Part shown: one piece after another, positions 19,101 to 27,565 of the stretch | Numbering within the stretch: the first letter of the stretch is position 1 | How the letters are laid out: the number at the start of each line of letters is the position of its first letter | DNA from: Chloracidobacterium sp. | Lineage (GTDB): Bacteria; Acidobacteriota; Blastocatellia; Pyrinomonadales; Pyrinomonadaceae | Direction: 5' to 3' | Length of the DNA: 64,000 bases | Assembly: GCA_016706275.1 (NCBI GenBank) | Contig: JADJJY010000001.1 | Coordinates: forward strand, 558,001 to 622,000 | Notes under the pieces: model-generated | Seen by the model: only the letters and a program-made list of their open reading frames with translations | Told to the model about the DNA's origin: nothing | The model's database searches: none | Position numbers and translations under genes: made by a program

Positions 19101-21182
19101 TGCCAAAAGTTTGCCGATATCAAGGTCTGCAAAATCGCCGTTAAATGTTGATTGTGTGCGGTTGTTAAACGCGATCGCGGCCGAGCCGTTGAGGCTGCCA
19201 TTCATCACGGCCGCGGTCAGGTCGTTCAAAGCAACACGGTCGTTATTGACATCGACTTTTGCCGTCGCGGCTCCGAGAGCGATACTCCCGACCGCACCGC
19301 CGCCGAGGCTCATGTCCGCCGACGCCCGATAACGTCCTGACGGCTCAAGTATAAAGACCGGTTTCGTCAGCTTGACCGCCTCGAGCGTTCCGCCGTCGGG
19401 CAGATCTTTCGTTTTTGCCAATGTCACCTTTCCGGCGTCGATATCATTTGTCCGTCCCTCGACGCGGCCCTGACGGATCGTCAGGCGAACGCCGCCGATG
19501 TTGAGGCTGCCGAGTATTGCCGAGCCCGCGTCGATCTTTGCGACCCGCAGCTTGTCGGCATAAATGACCGTCGTGCTGCCATTGTCATTTAGCTCGACCA
19601 TCGGAGAGTCAAGCCCGCCAATGACAACGCCATTAGCGTCGAGACGGTCCGCACGAAGATTGTTCGCCGTCACCTCAGTAGAATTTGGCAGGTCGGTAAA
19701 GTTGAATTTATCCGCCGAGACGTTCTTTAACCTGTTGCCCTTAAACTCGGCGTTATCCGAACGCAGCCCATCGACATCGACGCTCGTCCTACCGTTGCCG
19801 TTTTTGACGCGGACATTGCGGCCCGTAACGTTGTTTAGCTTGTAATCGGGTGTCGAAAACGACCTCGCCGCCGCGCTGGTGGAGGTCAGGTTCATGCCGC
19901 CGTTCGGTGTCGAAAGCCTTAAGTTTCGTGCGGTCAGATCGGCAAACTCGGTATCACCGATCGCAAACTTTTTCGCCCGTCCATTGCCGGCCTCGGCACG
20001 AAACTGTTTGTCTTTGTATTCTGACAGCGCGTCCGACAAATATAATCCGCCGATGGTCATCGACCGCGTTTTTGCTGCTGCGGCTTGCAATTCGCCAACC
20101 CAGCGAAAATCCGTCCCGCTGCCGCGAACGTTACCCGCCATCTTGACCAGATCGATGCGAAAATCGTCAAACGTCATCATTTCAGCGATAGCGGTGCCGT
20201 TCGCCGTGTAGTTTGAATTCGTCCCCTCGACCGTCGCGGCGACGTTCAAAGCCTTTAGAGAAATACCGGCTGCCCGCAAAGATGCGGCATCTGCATTACC
20301 CTGGATATGATAATTTTCGCCCTCACCGGTGACCTTGCCCTTAAAATTACCGATGCCGACGATCGGCGTGCCGCTCATAAAAATGCTCGACGCCTGCGTC
20401 ATGTCAACCGACGACTGGATGTCGAAATTGTATTTTGGGGCCGCCCAATCGGTCAGATTTCCCGAGAGATATGATTCGCCGATCGGCGTGCGGAGTTCGA
20501 GACTGGTCAGCTCTGCACCTTTGTCATCGGCAATACCGACGGCTTTGATACTGATCTGCTCGACGGTATTGGTATCGTAAACAAAATTAGAATCTTTGGA
20601 CGTAAAGTCAAAACTGTACCGTTTCGGCTCACCCAGAGCTGTCATTTCCATCGGCGAGAGCAGAAATGTGATATCGTTCGCATCCGCCGTAATTTTCCGC
20701 GTCACATCCCCGAAATGGACGACACTGTCGGTGAGCGAAAATTTGACGGAGTCGTACTTAAAATTTACCGCCGAACCCGCCTGATCCTCGACGATCTTGA
20801 GATTTGCAAAATTTGACTTACCGTTCTCATCAAACTTGACCCACACCTCGGCACCGCTAATGTCGGTCTTTTCGATATTGATATCGCGGCTCATCCGCAG
20901 CCCGAAAAGATCGACGATCGTCATTCCGAGATGTGCGTCGCGGATGACAAAGAGCTTTTCGCCCGTCGCCTTGTCGTTAAATGTGGCGTTCTTGAGTTCG
21001 AGTTCGAGCGGCGATGCCCTGACACGAAAAACATCTGCTTTGAAATCGATACCTATGTCGGCGAGTTTTGCGGTGAATTGGTTCTTAGAATATGTGTCAA
21101 AAACACCGGCACGGAACATTATCACTGCGACAACGACCGTGAGCAGCACGCCAAGCAAGAGAACGCCGACGGCGACAAACAC
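16164..21182 (-). CDS. tamB: TamB-like translocation and assembly module protein (DUF490)
   Basis: This is a very long (1672 residue) periplasm-spanning protein. It has one N-terminal membrane anchor (FVAVGVLLLGVLLTVVVAVI), then an extended beta-helical repeat region (AsmA-like), and a C-terminal TamB domain ending RARNNFSFEVRFRKRF. Such proteins bridge inner and outer membranes and help place outer-membrane proteins or lipids. It is followed 12 bp later by the Omp85 gene. GTG at 21182 is the first conventional start. The frame stays open for about 17 more codons and would add a basic stretch (REQFFRRRN), so translation might begin upstream at a rare codon. Confidence 0.88.
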   Translation of the reverse strand: MFVAVGVLLLGVLLTVVVAVIMFRAGVFDTYSKNQFTAKLADIGIDFKADVFRVRASPLELELKNATFNDKATGEKLFVIRDAHLGMTIVDLFGLRMSRDINIEKTDISGAEVWVKFDENGKSNFANLKIVEDQAGSAVNFKYDSVKFSLTDSVVHFGDVTRKITADANDITFLLSPMEMTALGEPKRYSFDFTSKDSNFVYDTNTVEQISIKAVGIADDKGAELTSLELRTPIGESYLSGNLTDWAAPKYNFDIQSSVDMTQASSIFMSGTPIVGIGNFKGKVTGEGENYHIQGNADAASLRAAGISLKALNVAATVEGTNSNYTANGTAIAEMMTFDDFRIDLVKMAGNVRGSGTDFRWVGELQAAAAKTRSMTIGGLYLSDALSEYKDKQFRAEAGNGRAKKFAIGDTEFADLTARNLRLSTPNGGMNLTSTSAAARSFSTPDYKLNNVTGRNVRVKNGNGRTSVDVDGLRSDNAEFKGNRLKNVSADKFNFTDLPNSTEVTANNLRADRLDANGVVIGGLDSPMVELNDNGSTTVIYADKLRVAKIDAGSAILGSLNIGGVRLTIRQGRVEGRTNDIDAGKVTLAKTKDLPDGGTLEAVKLTKPVFILEPSGRYRASADMSLGGGAVGSIALGAATAKVDVNNDRVALNDLTAAVMNGSLNGSAAIAFNNRTQSTFNGDFADLDIGKLLALQGGRVIPLEGETTGRVDITFAGTNFRTASGTVDADIKANAGNASGGAIPVNGQVKLTGVNGLFNVDLADLNTVASKLTATGKFDLKDENSDLTVALRSTDANEVDRLIRVVGVSTAIENQLDSMQIQFAGNLTFDGKITGNLTDPDVDGRASLDSLVMRGRNVGSVSTDILVTQLGTDLNNGKLQQSDGGSAVFTVNIPNLTPNSTTVNATLTGVNVGNLMAALPIELPERIRDLSGSTTGTVALTGLPDKAQGEVNLAAAKGTIAGQSFDDLVIKAVFSGTTIDLQQGDMKFGAGRLTAKGTYDRGSTAFNFDLGGTSIPVPLLVALAPPNDAIPAITGDVDFTAKATGNSNATSTYNVNFSGSAPNVLVSESSIGRVNFRGTTVNQILTADLTADLDGHPQVISALINLGNEDLPFIVTTDFNQSPVAPFLAFIPQLKTVPITGIGTGRVEFGGNLSQIDGKGVRVYSAVGLSGTAAFSQLALQIQDTPLSAAEPIMIRFNTTEINFENAKFSGGGSNMTIAGTKALTESGTNNLSIDGRVNMNLVNLFTKDTFFSGFADASMRLVGPNATARLSGTANLVNASVAAFLGSDRFTFDRVNGRVIFTTNQFEIDEASGYLGGGKFIASGGGLLEGLAVTAYNFSLNGTNVTVPLPKDFLTTGDARLEISARREPGTTALIPTIRGRVFARRSLYSKDIDLANIVSGRRDVTLSSSSGSGASPRFDLVIEGRDALVVRNNVADLTASVSLVLTGDASDPRITGRITANSGTIFFRKDRYVVQRGVLEFPPDTAFEPVINLQAESDIGGYQVFVDLSGPLKDSEQLTATVRSSPALPQADVVSLITTGNLANTGGGIPTLAQGGINTAAEILTDSIINNPVRKATDKLFGLNVFEIDPIISGQRANPTARLTVGRQINNNLRVTYSTNLSQDQNQVLAFEYRVSNKLSFVAQYEQRPLSNVTRARNNFSFEVRFRKRF

Positions 21183-21265
21183 ATTTCGTCGCCTGAAAAA
21201 CTGCTCCCGCCGGTCGGCTGGTCGCTCGCTAATTCACTTTTTTCGATGTCGCTGCTGGCCATTTA

Positions 21266-22399
21266 TTAGGACGCTAGATCGACGGTCTCAACTATCTCTA
21301 GGTCATACGCCTCAAGCGCGTTGATCTTTGGAGGATGATTTGTCAATAGACTGATCTTTTTCACGCCGAGGTTTTTTAATATTTGTGCCCCGATCCCGTA
21401 ATCGTGTACCTTTCCATAACCGGTCTCGATTCGGGCGGCGGCAAAATCAACCTGTTTTTCCTGCATTAGCGCATACGTTTTGAGCTGATTTACAAGATCT
21501 AAGTTATTCTCTCTCTGCCTTAAATACAGTATGATGCCGCACTTAGCGTCGGATATTTTTTTGAGCGAAGCCTGCATCGCGGCGGCGGCTTCGCCAAGAC
21601 TGGCGCCAAACATTGCAAACGTGACGTTCTCAGTTTGGACGCGGACAAGCACAGGCTCGGTTGCACTCGAAACATCACCGAGGGTCAAAGCGACGTGGGT
21701 TTCGCCATTTATAACATTCTCAAAGAGTATCGTTCGAAACGTGCCGTGAGCCGTCGGCAGGTCAGTCTCGACCACGCGGCGCACCAAAGTTTCCTTTTCG
21801 ATACGATAACGGACGAGATCGGCGACGGAAACGATCTTCAGATCGTGCTTTTCGGCAAAAACCTCAAGCTCCGGCATTCGTGCCATCGTGCCGTCGTCAT
21901 TCATTATCTCGCAGATAACTGCTGCGGGCTGCAATCCGGCGATACGGGCAATATCGACGCTCGCCTCGGTCTGACCGACACGTACGAGCACACCGCCGCG
22001 TTTTGCCCTCAGTGGAAAGACATGTCCGGGACGCGCAAGATCAGACGCTTTCGACGCCGGATCGACCGCCGTCAATATAGTTTTTGCACGATCGGCAGCT
22101 GAGATGCCGGTCGTCACGCCCACGCGGGCCTCGATCGAAGTCGTAAAAGCCGTGCCCATGCTCGAAGTATTTTCCGTCGTTTGCGGATAGAGTTGCAGTT
22201 CGTCGCAACGCTCTTCGGTCAGCGGCATACAGATCAGCCCGCGGCCGTGGACCGCCATAAAATTAACGATCTCGGGCGTGATTTTTTCGGCCGCACAGAC
22301 GAGGTCGCCCTCATTTTCGCGGTCTTCGTCATCGACGATTATGATCATGCGGCCCTCGCGAATATCGCGGGCGGCGTTTTCGATAGTGGAAAGCGGCAT
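21266..22399 (-). CDS. ribB: 3,4-dihydroxy-2-butanone-4-phosphate synthase with degenerate GTP-cyclohydrolase-like domain (RibBX-like)
   Basis: The N-terminal ~200 residues form an intact DHBP synthase (VDDEDRENEGDL, GRGLICMPL, ARPGHVFPL), which converts ribulose 5-phosphate to a riboflavin precursor. The C-terminal ~170 residues align to GTP cyclohydrolase II (PVLVRVQTENV, YGIGAQILKNLGV, LLTNHPPKI) but lack the three zinc cysteines normally found in the GSxRCDCG segment; here the sequence reads FGASLGEAAAA. The catalytic EGRGIGL loop is also changed to RENNLDL. This resembles RibBX proteins, so a separate cyclohydrolase should exist elsewhere. It is first in a run with tamB and tamA. Confidence 0.88.
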   Translation of the reverse strand: MPLSTIENAARDIREGRMIIIVDDEDRENEGDLVCAAEKITPEIVNFMAVHGRGLICMPLTEERCDELQLYPQTTENTSSMGTAFTTSIEARVGVTTGISAADRAKTILTAVDPASKASDLARPGHVFPLRAKRGGVLVRVGQTEASVDIARIAGLQPAAVICEIMNDDGTMARMPELEVFAEKHDLKIVSVADLVRYRIEKETLVRRVVETDLPTAHGTFRTILFENVINGETHVALTLGDVSSATEPVLVRVQTENVTFAMFGASLGEAAAAMQASLKKISDAKCGIILYLRQRENNLDLVNQLKTYALMQEKQVDFAAARIETGYGKVHDYGIGAQILKNLGVKKISLLTNHPPKINALEAYDLEIVETVDLAS

Positions 22400-22501
22400 C
22401 TTTTTTTCAGCACAAAACCGGCGATCTTACCGCCGCAACAGACATATTGATTAGATTTTATCGAATCGGCGTGATTTAAGCGAATATTCGTTTGCTGGCT
22501 T

Positions 22502-22549
22502 CTGGTCCGCCTTGGTCCACCTGGTCCACCTGGTCCGGACCGGACCAAG
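22502..22549. repeat. Tandem TGGTCC repeat, TTGGTCCACC family (copy 1)
   Basis: Units of 9-10 bp (CTGGTCCGC, CTTGGTCCAC, CTGGTCCAC) end in a GGTCCGGACCGGACCAAG palindrome. It lies in the 218-bp spacer between divergent ribB and the MFS gene; the rest of that spacer holds no recognisable signal. The same terminal palindrome is at 47152-47170. Confidence 0.8.
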
Positions 22550-22617
22550 ATGCTGAGCGCTTACGAAAATAACTCACGGCTTTAACACGCGGTTTCGACC
22601 TGTCACAATATCAATTT

Positions 22618-23787
22618 ATGCCGCAAACCCATCGATTTCTAAGGCTCGTCCTGCATATACTCTTTTTCCTGTCCGGCATCGTCACGGTGCTGATCGGGCA
22701 GGTTTTGCCTATGTTTGCGAGGCATTTTTCGCTCAGCGACCTACAGGTCAGCTATTTTTTTCCCGCGCAGTTTGCGGGGTCGATAGCGGGGACATATTTC
22801 ACCAGCCGTTTTGCCCGCCGCAACAATTATCTGGCGGCGTCCATTATCGGCGGCGTGCTGATGGTTGCTGGCATTCTGCTCATGAACGTCGACCTGTTTT
22901 CGGTTTGCCTCATCGGATTTTTGATAAACGGCATAGGCATAGGCATGACGCTGCCATCGATCAATATGCTAGTGCTCGAGCTAAACCCCGAACGCTCCGC
23001 ATCCGCTCTCAGCATCCTCAATTTTTGCTGGGGAGTCGGTGCGATCGTTTGCAAACCATTTGTCGATCTATTTAGCACACCCGAGAGCATCGGTGCGACG
23101 ACCGTCATCCTCGCGTTTCCGATACTGATCGCTTCGCTGTTACTGCTGTTCGTAAACCGGGATTTTGAGACGATCCATCAAACCACTGCCGGCGCTGATG
23201 ACGGTGAGACAACGCCGATCTGGCGCCAGCCGATCGCGTGGCTGATCGCATTGTTCAACCTCATCCACGTCGGTTTTGAAAGCGGCATCGGCGGTTGGCT
23301 GACAACATATACCGGTCGTCTTGAGGGCGAACCGCTCGTCCATTGGGTCTCGCCAACGCTGCTTTATTTTTTGTTTTTTGTGATCGGACGCGGAGCGGCA
23401 CCGGTGCTGTTTCGCTTTCTCAACGAAAACAAAATGCTGCTACTCGGCCTCGGGCTGGTATTGCTTGGGATGGTAGTCGTCCTGTCTGCCGGAACTGTTT
23501 TGGGACTGAGCGTCGGTGCGACCATCGCCGGATTTGGCACGTCGTGGATATTCCCGACAAACGTCTCGCGATTCTATAAAACCTTCGGCCCGTCAGCCAG
23601 CCGCCGCTCGTCGCCGCTTTTTATAGCCGGCACTATCGGAGCCGCCGGATCGACCTGGCTCATCGGATTTATCTCCGACCGCACCGGCAGTCTCAACTCA
23701 GGAATGTACGTTCTGATAATTAGTGTGATCTTGCTGATCGTTTTGCAGATCGGATTGGGAGCAAGGGCAAATCGACAAGCGGCGTGA
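22618..23787 (+). CDS. MFS transporter
   Basis: The 389-residue protein has about twelve hydrophobic segments, beginning RLVLHILFFLSGIVTVLIG, with a basic loop after the second helix (SRFARRNNYLA) as in major facilitator transporters, and a central loop near residue 190. The glycine-rich SINMLVLELNPERSASALSILNF region resembles sugar-type (FHS-like) MFS members. The substrate cannot be named. Its stop codon directly abuts that of convergent galU. Confidence 0.8.
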   Translation: MPQTHRFLRLVLHILFFLSGIVTVLIGQVLPMFARHFSLSDLQVSYFFPAQFAGSIAGTYFTSRFARRNNYLAASIIGGVLMVAGILLMNVDLFSVCLIGFLINGIGIGMTLPSINMLVLELNPERSASALSILNFCWGVGAIVCKPFVDLFSTPESIGATTVILAFPILIASLLLLFVNRDFETIHQTTAGADDGETTPIWRQPIAWLIALFNLIHVGFESGIGGWLTTYTGRLEGEPLVHWVSPTLLYFLFFVIGRGAAPVLFRFLNENKMLLLGLGLVLLGMVVVLSAGTVLGLSVGATIAGFGTSWIFPTNVSRFYKTFGPSASRRSSPLFIAGTIGAAGSTWLIGFISDRTGSLNSGMYVLIISVILLIVLQIGLGARANRQAA

Positions 23788-24663
23788 TCAGCCGTTTAGA
23801 TCGAGCGACTTCAGATAGTTTCTAAACGCATCACCGAGGTCTTCGCGTTTTAGAGCTAGTTCGACCGTGGCGATCAAAAACCCGAGTTTGTCGCCCGCGT
23901 CGTGCCGGGTGCCCTCTAGTTTGACGGCGTAAAAGGGACGTTTTTTGAGCAAGAGCCGCATCGCGTCGGTGATCTGTATCTCACCGCCTGAGCCGGGGGT
24001 TGTTTGTTCGATAGCCTCAAAAATATCCGGTGTGAAAATGTAGCGGCCGATGATCGCCAAGTTCGATGGGGCATCAGCATAGGCCGGCTTTTCGACCATG
24101 TCGTTTATCTTATAGACGCCCGGCTCAACCTCTTCGGCGTCGATGACGCCAAAACGCGAGATCGCCTCGCCATCGACTTGCATCGTCGCGATAACAGGAG
24201 CGTTGTATTTTTCAAACACTTCGACCATCTGCTTGAGAGCCGGTTTTTCGCTGTCAACAATGTCGTCGGCGAGCAGAGCAGCAAACGGTTCGTTGCCCGC
24301 AAAATCTTTTGCCTGATAGATCGCATGGCCTAGGCCAAGAGCCTGTTTTTGCCGCGTGTAGCTGATCTTGGCGATGTCCGATACTGCCCGCACTTGGGCA
24401 AACATCTCGTCTTTGCCACGCTCTTTGAGCAACTGCTCAAGCTCAAACGATATGTCAAAATGATTTTCGATCGCGCTCTTATCACGGCCAGTGATTATCA
24501 GGATCGACTCGATGCCGCTCGCGACCGCTTCTTCGACGGCGTACTGGATGAGCGGTTTGTCCACCAGCGGGAGCATTTCCTTAGGGCTCGATTTTGTCGC
24601 CGGCAGAAACCGGGTGCCTAAACCTGCGACGGGGAAAACAGCTTTGCGAATTTTGTTGGCCAT
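23788..24663 (-). CDS. galU: UTP--glucose-1-phosphate uridylyltransferase
   Basis: GalU makes UDP-glucose from UTP and glucose 1-phosphate for glycan and glycolipid synthesis. The 291-residue protein has the nucleotide-binding start KAVFPVAGLGTRFLPATK, the KEMLPLVDKPLIQYAVEEA segment, and the ligands GLGHAI and RYIFTPDIFE typical of bacterial GalU. It is divergent from serS with a 141-bp spacer. The 3' end abuts the MFS stop. Confidence 0.93.
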   Translation of the reverse strand: MANKIRKAVFPVAGLGTRFLPATKSSPKEMLPLVDKPLIQYAVEEAVASGIESILIITGRDKSAIENHFDISFELEQLLKERGKDEMFAQVRAVSDIAKISYTRQKQALGLGHAIYQAKDFAGNEPFAALLADDIVDSEKPALKQMVEVFEKYNAPVIATMQVDGEAISRFGVIDAEEVEPGVYKINDMVEKPAYADAPSNLAIIGRYIFTPDIFEAIEQTTPGSGGEIQITDAMRLLLKKRPFYAVKLEGTRHDAGDKLGFLIATVELALKREDLGDAFRNYLKSLDLNG

Positions 24664-24804
24664 ACTAAACTTTGATAAATTCGTAACGTCTTTTGCCGAC
24701 GACGAATGGTTGATTTTAGGCTAAAAAGCGTCAAGAAACAAACCATTTTAATGTCAGCCGAAACCGCGCCCCGCGATGTGATAACATTGTAGCTACATTT
24801 TTCT

Positions 24805-26088
24805 ATGTTGGATTTAAATTTTGTTAGAGAAAATCTTGATGCAGTTCGAACGGCGCTCGGGACACGTAATTTCCCCGCCGAAGCGCTGGACACATTTGTC
24901 GAGCTAGACGCCGAGCGTCGCCGTGTGATTGGCGAAGCCGACAGTATCAACCAAGCCCGCAATGCCGCCAGCAAAGAGATCGGCTCTCTGATGCAGTCGG
25001 GTAACCGCGAAGAGGCTGAGGCGAAAAAAGCCGAGGTTGCCGGTCTCAAAGATCAGCAAACCGAGCTTGAAACAAAACGCGACGAGGCTGACGCTGCAAT
25101 GCGTGAACTGTTGTCAGGACTTCCAAACATTCCCGCGACGGACGTACCTGTCGGTGCGGACGAATCTGCAAATAAAGAGATCCGCCGCTGGGGCAATGCT
25201 CTCGAATTTGATTTTGAGCCAAAAGACCACGTTGACCTTGGCGAGGCTCTCGGCATCATAGATTTTGAACGTGCAACAAAGATCGCCGGTTCACGCTTTG
25301 CGATCCTCAATGGTGCCGGCGCTCGTCTGAGCCGTGCTCTTATCAATTTTATGCTCGACGTGCATACGACCGAGCATGGCTATACTGAGACTTTGCCGCC
25401 ATTTCTAGTCAACCGCACGGCACTTTTCGGTACAAACCAGTTGCCAAAATTTGAGGACGACCTGTTTCACATCAAAGATGATCGCGGTTTTGCACTGATA
25501 CCGACAGCCGAGGTCCCTGTGACAAATTACCACGCCGAAGAGATCCTCGACGCCACCGAGTTGCCAAAATATTACACCGCTTACACGCCGTGTTTTCGCA
25601 GCGAAGCGGGCAGCTACGGACGCGATACCCGTGGCCTGATACGCCAGCATCAATTTGAAAAGGTCGAATTGGTAAAGCTCACGATGCCGGAAAATTCTGA
25701 GGACGAGCACGAAAAACTGACGGGTAATGCCGAGCGTATCTTGCAGCTTTTGGGGCTGCCATACCGTACGATAGTTCTCTCGACCGGCGACATGGGCTTT
25801 GGAGCGAAAAAGACCTACGACATCGAGGTCTGGCTTCCCTCGCAAAAAACTTTTCGTGAAATATCAAGCTGTTCAAACTGCGGTGACTTTCAGGCCCGAC
25901 GTATGAATCTGCGCTTTCGCCGTGCGGGCGGAGCTAAGCCTGAGTTTGTCCACACGCTCAACGGCAGCGGCCTCGCCGTTGGCCGGACATGGATAGCGAT
26001 AATCGAGAATTATCAACAGGCGGACGGTAGCATTCTCGTGCCCGAAATATTACACAAATATATGAATGGCGTCACCAAGATCGGTTGA
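24805..26088 (+). CDS. serS: Seryl-tRNA synthetase
   Basis: SerS charges tRNA-Ser. The 427-residue protein has the long N-terminal coiled-coil arm (about residues 30-105, rich in E, A and K) and the class II core with motif 2 FRSEAGSYGRDTRGLIRQHQ, the HQFEKVE strand and motif 3 near GSGLAVGRTWIAI. Length and order are standard. No T-box leader is visible in the 141-bp upstream spacer. The mazE promoter begins over its stop codon. Confidence 0.95.
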   Translation: MLDLNFVRENLDAVRTALGTRNFPAEALDTFVELDAERRRVIGEADSINQARNAASKEIGSLMQSGNREEAEAKKAEVAGLKDQQTELETKRDEADAAMRELLSGLPNIPATDVPVGADESANKEIRRWGNALEFDFEPKDHVDLGEALGIIDFERATKIAGSRFAILNGAGARLSRALINFMLDVHTTEHGYTETLPPFLVNRTALFGTNQLPKFEDDLFHIKDDRGFALIPTAEVPVTNYHAEEILDATELPKYYTAYTPCFRSEAGSYGRDTRGLIRQHQFEKVELVKLTMPENSEDEHEKLTGNAERILQLLGLPYRTIVLSTGDMGFGAKKTYDIEVWLPSQKTFREISSCSNCGDFQARRMNLRFRRAGGAKPEFVHTLNGSGLAVGRTWIAIIENYQQADGSILVPEILHKYMNGVTKIG

Positions 26089-26120
26089 CGAAAATTATTG
26101 ATGTAATTACGATGTAATTA
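26085..26120 (+). promoter_or_regulatory. mazE promoter with direct repeats over the start codon
   Basis: TTGACG (26085-26090) and TACGAT (26108-26113) are separated by 17 bp, and initiation about 7 bp later would fall on the mazE ATG at 26120, giving a leaderless mRNA. Two direct copies of GATGTAATTA (26100-26109 and 26111-26120) cover the -10 box and start codon, and the first contains the palindrome GTAATTAC. They are good candidates for MazE/MazEF autoregulatory binding. Confidence 0.5.
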
Positions 26121-26368
26121 TGAAAACCCAGATCATCCAGATCGGTAATTCACAGGGAATTCGTATCCCAAAAGTGCTGCTCGAAGAAACCCGCATCACC
26201 GGAGAGGTGGATCTCGAACTGCACCCGGACGGCATCCTTATCCGCAACACCCAAAAGGCTCGTGCCGGTTGGGACGATGCTTTTAAGACGATGGCCGAAA
26301 ATGAGGATGACGAACTACCGGACGGCAATGCACCGACCGCTTTCGAGAAAAAGGAGTGGCAATGGTAA
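26120..26368 (+). CDS. mazE: MazE-type antitoxin (AbrB/SpoVT fold)
   Basis: This 82-residue protein starts with the swapped-hairpin DNA-binding fold typical of MazE (IQIGNSQGIRIPKVLLEE), and its C-terminus is acidic and probably disordered (ENEDDELPDGN), as expected for the toxin-neutralising tail. It overlaps mazF by 7 nt, so the two are translationally coupled. No Shine-Dalgarno is seen before the ATG, in line with a leaderless start. Confidence 0.88.
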   Translation: MKTQIIQIGNSQGIRIPKVLLEETRITGEVDLELHPDGILIRNTQKARAGWDDAFKTMAENEDDELPDGNAPTAFEKKEWQW

Positions 26369-26682
26369 AGCGATTTGAAGTTTATCTTGTCAATCTAGAC
26401 GAGCAAGCCTCTAAAGACGCTAAGAACACGCGTCCTTGCGTCGTCGTCTCGCCCAACGAGATGAACCGCAACATCACGAACGTCATCATCGCCCCGCTCT
26501 CGTCCGCAGGGCCAAAATATCCGACACGCATCCCCATCACGTTTCTCAACAACGAACGCGCGATCGTCCTAGATCAGATACGCGTCGTCGATACCGTCAG
26601 GCTTGTAAAAAAGATCGGTGAGATCAGCAAAACCGCTCAAAAGGCTATGCTCGAACGGCTGCAAGAGATGTTCGCTGAATAG
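26362..26682 (+). CDS. mazF: MazF-type mRNA endonuclease toxin
   Basis: MazF toxins (PemK/CcdB fold) cut mRNA at short sequences. The 106-residue protein has the family pattern KRFEVYLVNLD, RPCVVVSPNEMN, IIAPLSS and DQIRVVDTVRL, with the conserved arginine and serine/threonine residues of the active site. ATG at 26362 is chosen over GTG 26356 because AAGGAG lies 5 nt upstream. It overlaps mazE, and its stop lies 6 bp from that of the convergent mazG. Confidence 0.9.
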   Translation: MVKRFEVYLVNLDEQASKDAKNTRPCVVVSPNEMNRNITNVIIAPLSSAGPKYPTRIPITFLNNERAIVLDQIRVVDTVRLVKKIGEISKTAQKAMLERLQEMFAE

Positions 26683-26688
26683 GTTGTC

Positions 26689-27495
26689 TTATTTTGCCGC
26701 CGCTTTAGCCTCATTCCAAAGAGCGTCCATTTCACCGATGCTTGCGTCATCTAGCGTAGTTCCTTTTCGCTTTAGCTCATCCTCGATAAACTTAAATCTT
26801 TCACGAAACTTTCGGTTTGTTTTCTTCAAAGCCGTCTCGGGCTCGACATCCAGATGACGGGCGAGGTTCATCACGACAAATAGCAGATCGCCGATCTCTT
26901 CGGCGGCGTTTGCCGTATCACCCGATTTGATCGCTGCCCTCAGCTCGGCGGCTTCTTCGTCCAGCTTTTCAAATATCTGATCGGCATTTTCCCAGTCAAA
27001 GCCGGTCTTGGCTGCTTTTTTGGTCAGCTTTAGTCCCTCAAGAAGCGCCGGGAAATGGATCGGCACCTCGTCTAATATGGAGTCTCGCACCTTTTCGGCC
27101 TTGCCCGACGCGGCCCGCTCATCGGCTTTGAGCTTGTCCCAGTTATCGAGCACATCCTCAGCCCGCTCCAGCTTTGTGTCGCCAAAAACGTGCGGGTGAC
27201 GCAGGATAAGTTTTTGCGTGACGCCCGCCGCAACATCGTCGATATTAAAATCGCCGCGTTCCTTGCCTATTGTCGAATGAAAAACGACTTGCAGCAGCAG
27301 GTCGCCAAGCTCCTCACGCAGATTCGCCGTGTCACCGGTCGCGTCAGCCTCTTGGATCGCGTCAAAAGTCTCATACGCCTCTTCGAGCAGATATTGTGAC
27401 AGCGACTGATAAGTTTGTTCGTGGTCCCAAGGGCATCCGCCCGGATCGCGCAGCCGCTGCATCACGGCAACAAGTTCGTCAAAGGTTTTGGACAT
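26689..27495 (-). CDS. mazG: Nucleoside triphosphate pyrophosphohydrolase MazG
   Basis: MazG hydrolyses NTPs/dNTPs to monophosphates and can lower ppGpp. The 268-residue protein has the tandem-domain layout: GGCPWDHEQTYQSLSQYLLEEAYE and EELGDLLLQVVFHS in the first half, and KTGFDWENADQIFEKLDEEA with EEIGDLLFVVMNLAR in the second, providing the EExxE/ExxD metal ligands. It is convergent with mazEF, whereas E. coli mazG is co-transcribed with mazEF. An inverted-repeat arm begins 2 bp before its start codon, so no normal Shine-Dalgarno is present. Confidence 0.93.
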   Translation of the reverse strand: MSKTFDELVAVMQRLRDPGGCPWDHEQTYQSLSQYLLEEAYETFDAIQEADATGDTANLREELGDLLLQVVFHSTIGKERGDFNIDDVAAGVTQKLILRHPHVFGDTKLERAEDVLDNWDKLKADERAASGKAEKVRDSILDEVPIHFPALLEGLKLTKKAAKTGFDWENADQIFEKLDEEAAELRAAIKSGDTANAAEEIGDLLFVVMNLARHLDVEPETALKKTNRKFRERFKFIEDELKRKGTTLDDASIGEMDALWNEAKAAAK

Positions 27496-27497
27496 AT

Positions 27498-27547
27498 AAG
27501 TCTCGGAAGTCTAGAAAAGTCTCGGAAGTTTAGAAAGTCCCTAAGAG
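27498..27547. repeat. Left inverted arm of the four-helix-bundle element
   Basis: Five consecutive units of 9-10 bp share the start AAGT (AAGTCTCGG, AAGTCTAGAA, AAGTCTCGG, AAGTTTAGA, AAGTCCCTA), ending AGAG. Reversed and complemented units occur at 27971-28016. The arm starts 2 bp upstream of the mazG start codon. Confidence 0.85.
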
Positions 27548-27565
27548 ATTTTTCAATCTACATCT

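Noticed and set aside
16330..21324. Many open plus-strand frames opposite tamB
   Set aside because: They have low-complexity, Arg/Ser/Pro-rich translations without homology signs and are shadows of the long, GC-biased tamB gene.
22502..22549. TTGGTCCACC repeats as a CRISPR array
   Set aside because: Units are 9-10 bp, without spacers of unique sequence and without cas genes.
22400..22617. FMN riboswitch before ribB
   Set aside because: The conserved FMN aptamer segments (AGGGGC, CCCC, AGTCCG-like) are absent; the spacer holds only the TGGTCC repeat.
24664..24804. T-box leader for serS
   Set aside because: The 141-bp spacer has no T-box consensus sequence or long leader.
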